DNA of 7,799 bases from Verrucomicrobiales bacterium. Lineage in GTDB: Bacteria > Verrucomicrobiota > Verrucomicrobiia > Verrucomicrobiales > DEV007. The position numbers and the translations under genes are program-made. The notes under the pieces were generated by a model. That model was not told where the DNA came from and made no database searches. It saw only the letters and a program-made list of their open reading frames with translations. Numbering within the stretch: position 1 is the first letter of the stretch; every line of letters starts with the position of its first letter. The stretch lies in the NCBI GenBank assembly GCA_022424805.1, contig JAKMGR010000361.1:1-7799 (forward strand), given 5' to 3'. Positions 1 to 6,037 of the stretch are shown here, in pieces.

Positions 1-2
1 CG

Positions 3-1409
3 ATCCAGTTGATGCAGATGTTACCCTGCGCGCCGGATTTCATTGAACGCTCGCGGGAAATTGTTGGAGTGCTCGAGTCATGCCTTTCCCTCGTCTCCGG
101 GTCTGCTGCCATCGCCGAGGAAAAAGAAGAACAGCCTGAGGCCGCAACGATTCCCTGCGAACCAAGCGAGTCGGCCGGCACAATTCTCGTTGCTGACGAT
201 GATCCAGAGAACCGGGAAATCCTCCATCGCCTCCTTCTACCGTGTGGTTTCAAAGTTGAATTCGCGGAAAACGGTCGCATTGCGATTGAAAAAATGGAGA
301 GCACTGAATTCGATGCGGTCCTTCTCGACATCGAAATGCCTGAAATGGATGGATTTGAAGTGCTCGAATCTCTTCGCATGTCGGGGCGGCTCCGCTACAC
401 TCCAGTCATTGTCGTAACCGGTCTGCAGGAAGAGCAGGATGCCGTCCGATGTATTGAAATCGGCGCAGAAGATTTCCTCTCCCGTCCCATCCGTCCTGCT
501 TTTCTGATGGCCCGTGTGAACGCCAGTCTCGAGAAAAAACGGCTGCGGGAAAAGGTCTTCGAGCAGCACTTCACTCCTGAACTGGCTCGCGAATTAGCTC
601 GTAATCCTGACCCGATGAAGATGCAGGCTCGCCAGGCAGAAGTGAGCGTCCTTTTCTGCGACATTCGCGGTTTTTCTTCCATCAGCGAACGCCTTGGCCC
701 TAGCCAAACAATCGATTGGCTCGGAGGGGTCATGGGCGAATTTTCAACTCGTGTCATCGAACTTGGTGGCGTGCTCGTCGACTACACCGGGGACGAGCTC
801 ATGGCGATGTGGGGCGCTCCCAACGAGCAACCCAATCACGCCGAGCTCGCCTGTCGAGCTGCGATGGAAATTCGGAAGAGTCTTGATTTACTCAACGAAA
901 TATGGAAACCCGTCGTCGATGCCGATACCGAAGTCGGAATCGGCGTGAATACGGGCGAGGCACTCGTTGGCAATATCGGAACGCATCGAAAATTTAAATA
1001 CGGCCCTCTCGGAACAACTGTGAACCTTGCCAGCCGCGTACAGGGAGCGACGAAATTTCTCAAGACCCCGCTACTCATTACCGGCCACACCGCTGCGCAA
1101 CTCCCCCAGGAATTTTCGCGCCGTCGTCTTTGCCAGGTTCGTGTGCGAAATATTTCGGCTCCTGTTCACCTCTACGAATTGGAACCTCCCGGTGCTCGCA
1201 AGGACTGGGCCGAATTGGCTGCTCGCTACCAGAATTCACTGGAAGAGTTCGAATCAGGGCATTTACGAGAAGCTTCTTCCATTCTCAGTGATGTCTTGCT
1301 CGAATCACCGGACGACGGACCTGGTCTGCAACTCATGTCCCGCATCGTCGACGCAATGCTGAATGACGGAGAAGAGTTTTCACCGGTGTGGGATTTGCCG
1401 GGGAAGTGA
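3..1409 (+). CDS. Receiver domain-class III nucleotide cyclase signalling protein (5' end outside window)
   Basis: Predicted two-component-controlled cyclase making cAMP or cGMP in the cytoplasm. Residues are counted from the TTG codon at 9; the frame is open to the left edge, so the true start is probably outside. Residues 1-56 are an unrecognised tail of an upstream domain plus an acidic linker. A receiver domain spans about 58-175: acidic triad D63-D65, phosphoacceptor D107 in LLDIEMPEMDG, T137, but Arg159 where the conserved Lys is expected (LSRPI). A helical linker (FTPELARELARNP, 188-200) leads into the class III cyclase domain, about 210-392. It has metal Asp D218 (LFCDIRGFS) and D262 (GDELMAMWG), and transition-state residues N339 and R343 (VNLASR). 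The substrate-selecting positions are unusual: D258 where adenylate cyclases have Lys, and G332 where they have Asp or Thr. Residues 399-451 resemble a TPR-type helical repeat. Domain calls are firm; the nucleotide product and the upstream domains are not known. Confidence 0.9.
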   Translation: MQLMQMLPCAPDFIERSREIVGVLESCLSLVSGSAAIAEEKEEQPEAATIPCEPSESAGTILVADDDPENREILHRLLLPCGFKVEFAENGRIAIEKMESTEFDAVLLDIEMPEMDGFEVLESLRMSGRLRYTPVIVVTGLQEEQDAVRCIEIGAEDFLSRPIRPAFLMARVNASLEKKRLREKVFEQHFTPELARELARNPDPMKMQARQAEVSVLFCDIRGFSSISERLGPSQTIDWLGGVMGEFSTRVIELGGVLVDYTGDELMAMWGAPNEQPNHAELACRAAMEIRKSLDLLNEIWKPVVDADTEVGIGVNTGEALVGNIGTHRKFKYGPLGTTVNLASRVQGATKFLKTPLLITGHTAAQLPQEFSRRRLCQVRVRNISAPVHLYELEPPGARKDWAELAARYQNSLEEFESGHLREASSILSDVLLESPDDGPGLQLMSRIVDAMLNDGEEFSPVWDLPGK

Positions 1410-1417
1410 TTTCCCCA

Positions 1418-1969
1418 TCATTCTCCTGAAGTCGGATCGTGGATCTCCAATATCCCACGCACCGCTCGCAGCAGGCGATCGATCCGAATAGGCTTGCTGA
1501 TGATATCCTTCACCCGCGCGTCGCGAATCCAGTCTTCACTGACAGTCACATCCTTGTTTTCCCGAATGAAAATCACCCCTGGTGCGATCTTCTTGGGTCC
1601 GCCGCCGGTCGAATAGACTTTGCAGATCAGCTCATAAAGGAGCGTGCCCTCCATCTGTTCGAACTCGTACGCGAAAAGAAAAACTCGATAGGGCTTCTGC
1701 AAAGCCATTTCAAACGCGCGAACGGCGTCGGTCGTAGTCTCGACGCGCGAGTGAGTAAAATTCTCGAAGGATTCCCGCAGGAGACGGTTCGTGGCGGAGG
1801 AAGGAAAAGCAATCAGGACGTCCTGCACCTCAATTGGCTCCGATGCGTAGGACGAACCTTCCGCGTCAGAATCAGAATCCCCCTCGACGAGCAATTCAGA
1901 TTCCTCAGCGTTATCCTCAGACGGTTCCTTTTCCAAGTCCCGGATGGTTCTCCATTTGCGGTCTGACAT
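1418..1969 (-). CDS. Degenerate (pseudo-)receiver domain protein
   Basis: Hypothetical 183-residue cytoplasmic protein. Residues 11-48 form a very acidic, probably disordered tail. Residues 49-175 look like a CheY-type receiver fold: beta-1 DVLIAF, a helix with NRLLRESF, beta-3 YRVFLFAYEFEQMEG, beta-4 PGVIFI, then ISKPIRIDRLLRAVRGIL, which matches the conserved Lys-Pro loop and last helix (Lys159). The phosphorylation site is lost. The Asp expected in the 'LLDxxMPxMDG' block is A100, the beta-1 acidic cluster is replaced by F55-P56-S57, and the beta-4 Thr is R136. It therefore probably works as a phosphorylation-independent interaction module. The ATG at 1969 has no Shine-Dalgarno sequence before it (TTTTTCTTTT). 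The gene converges on the cyclase gene with 8 bp between stops and is divergent from uvrA. I prefer this strand to the 175-codon frame opposite because only this one shows a recognisable fold. The partner is unknown. Confidence 0.75.
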   Translation of the reverse strand: MSDRKWRTIRDLEKEPSEDNAEESELLVEGDSDSDAEGSSYASEPIEVQDVLIAFPSSATNRLLRESFENFTHSRVETTTDAVRAFEMALQKPYRVFLFAYEFEQMEGTLLYELICKVYSTGGGPKKIAPGVIFIRENKDVTVSEDWIRDARVKDIISKPIRIDRLLRAVRGILEIHDPTSGE

Positions 1970-1978
1970 AAAAGAAAA

Positions 1979-2007
1979 ACTCTAACGCCATTCCCAATCC
2001 ACGACAA
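1979..2007 (-). promoter_or_regulatory. Possible sigma70-type promoter for the pseudo-receiver gene
   Basis: On the minus strand, TTGTCG (2007-2002) and TAGAGT (1984-1979) each match the -35 and -10 consensus at four of six bases, with the optimal 17 bp spacing. Transcription would begin only a few bases before the ATG at 1969, giving an almost leaderless message, which fits the lack of a Shine-Dalgarno sequence. This is a pattern match by eye; chance occurrence is possible. Confidence 0.3.
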
Positions 2008-2033
2008 GCCCTTGAAACCACGCACTTCTTGCA

Positions 2034-2055
2034 TGTTCCGCGATCCCAACGGACA
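2034..2055. promoter_or_regulatory. Imperfect inverted repeat upstream of uvrA with a LexA-like half-site
   Basis: TGTTCCG (2034-2040) and CGGACA (2050-2055) form an inverted repeat with one extra T, ending 8 bp before the uvrA start. The left arm contains TGTTC, the half-site of the motif TGTTC-N4-GAACA that I recall as the LexA box in Verrucomicrobia. The bases after the 4 bp spacer read ATCCC instead of GAACA, so this is not a complete SOS box. It could be an operator for another regulator or chance. No strong -35/-10 pair for uvrA is visible in 1970-2063. Confidence 0.2.
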
Positions 2056-2063
2056 CTCCGCAC

Positions 2064-4856
2064 ATGAGCGAAGAAGCGTTCATCCGCATCCAGGGCGCAC
2101 GTCAGCATAACTTACAGAATCTCGATCTTGAGATTCCAAGGAACCGCTTTGTCGTCGTCACAGGCGTTTCCGGATCGGGAAAATCTTCGCTCGCCTTCGA
2201 CACGCTCTATGCCGAAGGGCAGCGACGCTATGTCGAGTCGCTCTCTGCTTACGCGCGCCAGTTTCTTGATCAGTTGGAAAAGCCTGAAGTTGATTTCATC
2301 GAGGGCCTCACGCCTGCCATTGCAATCGAGCAGCGAACTTCGCAGCCGAATCCGAGATCGACCATCGCCACGACCACGGAAATTTACGATTACCTGCGTA
2401 TTCTCTACGCCGCACTCGGCCAACCACATGATCCCGCAACCGGCGCACCGCTCGTTCGACATTCGATCAAAAATATTGTCGATTTTCTCACGGCCTACCC
2501 GGAGCAGACTAAAATTATTTTGCTGGCACCGCTGAAAGTGGAGAAGGGAGAAACACTAGCTGAAGTTCTGGAGAGGCAGTGCGCTCAAGGATTTCTGCGC
2601 GCCAGGCTCGACGGCAAAATTATCGAGATCGAAGATGCCGGCGAAAAGCCAAAGGCAAAGAAAGCCGAAATCGTAATCGACCGACTCGTGATTCGAGAGG
2701 ACATCCGGGGGCGACTTGCCGACTCCCTCGAAATCGCCCAGAAACTCTCCGAGAATCACATTTCCACTCTCGTGCAGGAGCCCGAGTCCGAAGAGTGGGA
2801 GCAGCACGATTTTACCTTTCGCTTCACCAACCCGGAGACAGGCTTCAGTCTTCCCAAGCTGACACCAAAACACTTTTCCTTTAACAGCCATCTTGGTGCC
2901 TGCCCGACGTGCCATGGACTCGGAACGCAACTCGTCCCCGACGGAGAACTCATGGTTCCCGATCCGTCGAAAAGCATTGAGCAGGGTGCCATCAAGACCT
3001 GGTGGACTGGATCGAAAAAGCGGAAGGGGTTTCACCAGCGGGTCATTGCAGATCTCGCTAAAACCTACTCCGCCGATGTTGAAGCTCCGATCTCCGATCT
3101 GCCGCGCGACTTTAAGAAGGCCCTCCTCTACGGCGATGAGCAATTCGAAGGCCTCTGCAGCCAAGCGCTCCGACTGCTCAACACGACAAAAAGCGAAGTC
3201 ACGAAACGAAATGTTCGACGCTTCATGTCGCCGAAGCCCTGTCCCAACTGCGAGGGAAAACGGCTCAAGGATGACATTCTCTCCGTGACGATGAATCACA
3301 AGGATTCGCCGCTTTCCATCGAAGGGTTCACCGCTTTGTCCATCGAGAAGGCTCTTGCCTGGATCGATGGCGTAGTCCTCTCCGAACTGGAAACCACCTA
3401 TGCAGCGGAAGTGATCAGCGAAGTTCGAAAGCGGCTCTCTTTTCTTCAAACCGTGGGCCTCGGCTACCTTTCGCTCGATCGCCAGAGTGGAACTCTTTCC
3501 GGCGGAGAGAGCCAACGCATTCGACTCGCGACGCAGCTAGGATCGGGACTGGCTGGAGTTCTCTATGTGCTTGACGAGCCGAGCATTGGGCTTCATCAAT
3601 CGGACAACGAAAAACTCATCGCAACGTTGAAGAATCTTCGCGATGCAGGAAACTCCGTCATCGTCGTAGAGCACGATGAGGACACCATCCGCGCCGCCGA
3701 TCATCTGCTCGATCTCGGGCCGGGCGCAGGACCGGAGGGCGGAGAGCTTCTTTCTCAGGGAACTCCCGAAGAAGTCGCTACTGACCCGAAGTCGACGACC
3801 GGATCCTGGCTTTCGGGAAGGGAAATCATCAAAATCCCCCCGCGTTTTGAAAGCGATCTTGAAGATCGGGAAATCATCGTTCGAGGAGCTCAGGAGCATA
3901 ACCTCAAGAATATCGACGTCGCATTTCCGCTAGGGCATTTCGTCTGCGTAACGGGCCTTTCCGGGAGTGGAAAATCCACCCTCGTCGACACCATCTTGCG
4001 CCGTGCACTGTTCCGACATTTTCACAGCAACAAGGACAAACCCGGTGAGCACGATTTCATTGAGGGCATCGAGCACATCGACAAAGTCATCGTCATCGAT
4101 CAAACACCGATCGGACGAAGTCCGCGATCCAATCCCGCGACTTACATCGGTGTTTTCAGCCCGATCCGTGACCTCTTCAGCCAGCTTCCCACCTCTCGCG
4201 CGCGAGGATACGAGCCCGGCCGCTTCAGTTTCAACGTCACCGGAGGACGATGCGAGACTTGTCAGGGTGATGGCATGATCAAGATCGACATGCATTTCCT
4301 CAGCGATGTCTACGTCACCTGCGAAACCTGCGGAGGCCGCCGCTACAATCGGGAAACGCTCGACGTCACATACCGCGGGAAAAGCATCGCCGACGTTCTC
4401 GAAATGACGGTGGAGGAAGCACTCGCCTTCTTTCAGAAGATCCCGAAAATCAGCCAGCAGCTACGTGCCCTCCGCGACGTCGGGCTCGGATACGTTCGAC
4501 TCGGGCAGTCCGCAACCACCCTTTCCGGCGGCGAAGCACAACGTATCAAGCTCGCTGCCGAGCTCGGAAAAACATCCACTGGGAACACACTCTACCTTCT
4601 CGACGAGCCAACCACAGGCCTTCACTTTTCTGACATCGCAACCTTGCTCGAAGTTTTCTACCGCCTTCGGGATCAGGGCAACACGCTCATTGTCATCGAG
4701 CACAACCTCGACGTCATCAAATGCTCCGACTACGTCATTGATATGGGACCAGGAGGTGGGGAACACGGCGGTGGAATTGTAGCCGAAGGCAGACCGGAAG
4801 AGATTGCGAAAGAGAAAAAATCGCTGACCGGAAAATATTTGGCTCGGTATTTCTAA
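2064..4856 (+). CDS. uvrA: UvrABC excinuclease subunit A
   Basis: Damage-sensing ATPase of nucleotide excision repair; a UvrA dimer scans DNA with UvrB, loads UvrB at bulky lesions and leaves before UvrC cuts. The 930-residue length is close to the E. coli protein (940). Two ABC modules are complete. Module I has Walker [10 protein letters not shown] (34-42), signature LSGGE (478-482) and Walker [10 protein letters not shown] (499-507). Module II has Walker [10 protein letters not shown] (631-639), LSGGE (820-824) and TLYLLDEPT (842-850). Zinc-binding cysteine pairs are C280/C283 with C393/C396, and C730/C733 with C753/C756. The UvrB-binding region (about 117-257) is present, so this is canonical UvrA rather than the shorter UvrA2-type paralogue. 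The ATG at 2064 sits just ahead of the family's usual N-terminal 'I.I.GAR.HNL' motif, though no Shine-Dalgarno sequence precedes it. Divergent from the pseudo-receiver gene; apparently monocistronic. Confidence 0.98.
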   Translation: MSEEAFIRIQGARQHNLQNLDLEIPRNRFVVVTGVSGSGKSSLAFDTLYAEGQRRYVESLSAYARQFLDQLEKPEVDFIEGLTPAIAIEQRTSQPNPRSTIATTTEIYDYLRILYAALGQPHDPATGAPLVRHSIKNIVDFLTAYPEQTKIILLAPLKVEKGETLAEVLERQCAQGFLRARLDGKIIEIEDAGEKPKAKKAEIVIDRLVIREDIRGRLADSLEIAQKLSENHISTLVQEPESEEWEQHDFTFRFTNPETGFSLPKLTPKHFSFNSHLGACPTCHGLGTQLVPDGELMVPDPSKSIEQGAIKTWWTGSKKRKGFHQRVIADLAKTYSADVEAPISDLPRDFKKALLYGDEQFEGLCSQALRLLNTTKSEVTKRNVRRFMSPKPCPNCEGKRLKDDILSVTMNHKDSPLSIEGFTALSIEKALAWIDGVVLSELETTYAAEVISEVRKRLSFLQTVGLGYLSLDRQSGTLSGGESQRIRLATQLGSGLAGVLYVLDEPSIGLHQSDNEKLIATLKNLRDAGNSVIVVEHDEDTIRAADHLLDLGPGAGPEGGELLSQGTPEEVATDPKSTTGSWLSGREIIKIPPRFESDLEDREIIVRGAQEHNLKNIDVAFPLGHFVCVTGLSGSGKSTLVDTILRRALFRHFHSNKDKPGEHDFIEGIEHIDKVIVIDQTPIGRSPRSNPATYIGVFSPIRDLFSQLPTSRARGYEPGRFSFNVTGGRCETCQGDGMIKIDMHFLSDVYVTCETCGGRRYNRETLDVTYRGKSIADVLEMTVEEALAFFQKIPKISQQLRALRDVGLGYVRLGQSATTLSGGEAQRIKLAAELGKTSTGNTLYLLDEPTTGLHFSDIATLLEVFYRLRDQGNTLIVIEHNLDVIKCSDYVIDMGPGGGEHGGGIVAEGRPEEIAKEKKSLTGKYLARYF

Positions 4857-4889
4857 CAATCATTATCATCCAGTTCTTCATGTTCTTTC

Positions 4890-4929
4890 GCCGAAGACTG
4901 AAGACGTTTGCTCGACCCGGATCTTCGGC
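4890..4929. repeat. Inverted repeat downstream of uvrA
   Basis: GCCGAAGA (4890-4897) pairs perfectly with TCTTCGGC (4922-4929) across a 24-base loop, starting 34 bp after the uvrA stop. It could form a 3' hairpin stabilising or ending the uvrA transcript, but no T-run follows and the loop is long, so a canonical intrinsic terminator is not supported. Confidence 0.3.
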
Positions 4930-4958
4930 CACGAGCAAGATCAAGAGTAGGAGTAATA

Positions 4959-4976
4959 GCAAGATTGTTTTCTTGC
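4959..4976. repeat. Small hairpin in the 3' trailer of the tRNA / downstream of uvrA
   Basis: GCAAGA (4959-4964) and TCTTGC (4971-4976) form a 6 bp stem with a 6-base loop. Seven A residues follow on the plus strand. Read on the minus strand, the direction of the tRNA, the order is tRNA, a run of seven T broken from the tRNA by nothing, then the hairpin. The T-run precedes rather than follows the stem, so it is not a textbook terminator for either direction; it may mark tRNA 3' trailer processing or termination. Confidence 0.3.
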
Positions 4977-4983
4977 AAAAAAA

Positions 4984-5055
4984 TACACCCACCAGGAATC
5001 GAACCTGGACCTACGGCTCCGGAGGCCGTCGTAATATCCATTTTACTATGGGTGC
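4984..5055 (-). tRNA. tRNA-Arg (anticodon CCG)
   Basis: Reads CGG arginine codons. A complete 72-base cloverleaf folds on the minus strand. The acceptor stem is GCACCCA (5055-5049) with TGGGTGT (4991-4985), all paired, with a G1.U72 wobble. The D-stem is GTAA/TTAC around the loop AATGGATA, which has G18-G19 and the A20 expected for arginine identity. The anticodon stem is ACGGC/GCCGT with loop CTCCGGA (5024-5018; anticodon at 5022-5020). The variable region is a short 4-base AGGT. The T-stem is CCAGG/CCTGG with loop TTCGATT. The discriminator A is at 4984 and is followed directly by a T-run, so CCA is not encoded and must be added after transcription. The gene stands alone, antisense to the flanking uvrA and proB. 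No clear promoter was recognised upstream. Confidence 0.95.
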
Positions 5056-5066
5056 TTCCAGCAGAA

Positions 5067-5091
5067 TTTGATTCGATGGGAATCAAACCTG
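5067..5091. repeat. Inverted repeat and T-arm-like sequence just upstream of the tRNA
   Basis: TTTGATTC (5067-5074) and GAATCAAA (5080-5087) are a perfect 8 bp inverted repeat with a 5-base loop, 12 bp upstream of the tRNA 5' end. The right arm overlaps GGAATCAAACCTG (5079-5091), which matches 12 of 13 bases of the tRNA T-arm region at 4995-5007 in the same orientation. It may be a remnant of a decayed tRNA gene, a 5' leader hairpin of the tRNA transcript, or an operator-like site. The remaining cloverleaf cannot be recovered: only two T-stem pairs survive. Confidence 0.4.
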
Positions 5092-5160
5092 ACTGGGAGC
5101 GGGTAAGTTGAAGCCCCAAGGCGAAATTCGCAAGTTCTAACCGCAGCCAAAAACCGAGCC

Positions 5161-5189
5161 TTTACACTCCATACTCGTGGCCATACCGT
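5161..5189 (+). promoter_or_regulatory. Weak promoter candidate for proBA
   Basis: TTTACA (5161-5166) matches the -35 consensus at five of six bases and is followed after 17 bp by TACCGT (5184-5189), only three of six to the -10. Transcription would begin about 30 bases before proB. The -10 is poor, so this is only a candidate; no proline-responsive leader or attenuator was seen. Confidence 0.22.
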
Positions 5190-5226
5190 CCCCCCCTTTC
5201 ACGTCCCGATTCCCGGGATTCATTCC

Positions 5227-6015
5227 ATGAGCGATCAAAGAACAGGAAAGCGCGTCATCATCAAAATTGGCACCGGAGTTCTCACCCGCGAATCCAGCGG
5301 TGAGCTTCATCACGCCATGTTCGCTCGGCTTTCTCAGGCGATTGCGGACCTCAACAAAGCGGGCCACGAGGTCGTCATGGTCACTTCCGGAGCCGTCGGC
5401 GCGGGGCTTTCCACTCTTGGACTGAATGCCCGACCTGACGAAACCAATGTTCTGCAAGCCTGTGCCGCCGCTGGACAGGCCCGGCTCATGCATCTTTACG
5501 AAAGCCAGTTCGGCCACCATGGACTAGCGATCGCCCAACTTCTCGTCACCCACGATGATCTCCGGGACGAGGACCGCAGCGCCAATGTGCTTGCCACCCT
5601 TTCGGCTCTGCTCCCACATCGGCAGGTTATCCCCATCATCAACGAAAACGACTCCGTATCGGTCTTTGAGTTGAAAGTCGGCGACAACGACATCCTTTCC
5701 TCTATTCTCGCACGCCTCATCGAAGCCGACCTTCTCATTTTGCTGACCAGCGTTCCGGGTCTCTGCGGTCCAGACGCGACTTCAGAAAACGATATTATTC
5801 CACTCGTCGATGACGTCGACAGCGTGCTCGACTTTGCCCGCGATGAAAAAGGCGAACTCTCCGTCGGTGGAATGACCAGTAAACTTCAAGCCGTGAAAGA
5901 AGCTGTCTCCCATGGCGTCGAAACCGTTATCGCCAGCGGTCACAATCCTGAGCAACTCTCCGAGCTTGTTGACAGCGAAGGCATTGGAACCCGATTTCTA
6001 CCCGCTAAATCCTGA
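5227..6015 (+). CDS. proB: Glutamate 5-kinase, short form without PUA domain
   Basis: Phosphorylates L-glutamate with ATP to gamma-glutamyl phosphate, the first and usually feedback-controlled step of proline synthesis, in the cytoplasm. The 262 residues form one amino-acid-kinase domain. Visible motifs are IIKIGTGVLT (11-20, K13), VTSGAVGAG (52-60), the glutamate-binding INENDSVS (138-145), VGDNDILSS (151-159) and the nucleotide-site GGMTSKLQA (214-222, K219). LLTSVPGL (172-179) carries Ser where many relatives have Asp (LLTDxxGL). The protein stops right after the GTRFLP strand that ends this domain, so the roughly 100-residue PUA domain of the E. coli enzyme (367 residues) is absent; such short forms occur naturally. 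The ATG at 5227 has only a weak GGGA (5215-5218) upstream. proA begins 22 bp downstream, an operon arrangement. Confidence 0.96.
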   Translation: MSDQRTGKRVIIKIGTGVLTRESSGELHHAMFARLSQAIADLNKAGHEVVMVTSGAVGAGLSTLGLNARPDETNVLQACAAAGQARLMHLYESQFGHHGLAIAQLLVTHDDLRDEDRSANVLATLSALLPHRQVIPIINENDSVSVFELKVGDNDILSSILARLIEADLLILLTSVPGLCGPDATSENDIIPLVDDVDSVLDFARDEKGELSVGGMTSKLQAVKEAVSHGVETVIASGHNPEQLSELVDSEGIGTRFLPAKS

Positions 6016-6037
6016 ACTTTTCACCCCACTCTTCACC

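Larger units (their letters stand above)
4857..5226. other. Intergenic region between uvrA and proB, containing one tRNA
   Basis: About 370 bp without a supportable protein gene. It holds the minus-strand tRNA-Arg (4984-5055), three inverted repeats (4890-4929, 4959-4976, 5067-5087), a T-arm-like sequence (5079-5091), a weak promoter candidate for proB and a 7-C run (5190-5196). Short frames crossing the tRNA are artefacts of its conserved sequence. No ribosome binding site with a coding-like frame was seen in 4857-4983 or 5056-5226. Confidence 0.7.

Noticed and set aside
1439..1966. 175-codon plus-strand open frame opposite the pseudo-receiver gene
   Set aside because: No recognisable fold or motif, no sensible start context; the opposite strand shows receiver-like strands and helices.
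2556..3515. 319-codon minus-strand open frame inside uvrA
   Set aside because: Fully antisense to the unambiguous uvrA coding sequence with no domain signal; it is a by-product of the codon use of uvrA.
2064..4856. UvrA2-type or drug-resistance ABC paralogue
   Set aside because: The UvrB-binding region and both zinc-binding cysteine sets are present and the length is that of canonical UvrA.
4984..5091. Integration (att) site of a genomic island at the tRNA
   Set aside because: The only repeat is 13 bases, 85 bp away, with no integrase or foreign gene between; both flanks are housekeeping genes.
4880..5111. Short plus-strand frames with peptides such as PTRNRTWTYGSGG or PGIEPGPTAP
   Set aside because: These are the known false peptides obtained by translating the complement of a tRNA; the tRNA-Arg explains them.
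5912..6037. N-terminal extension of proA starting inside proB
   Set aside because: The extra 42 residues overlap proB and resemble no ProA N-terminus; the ATG at 6038 gives the family length.
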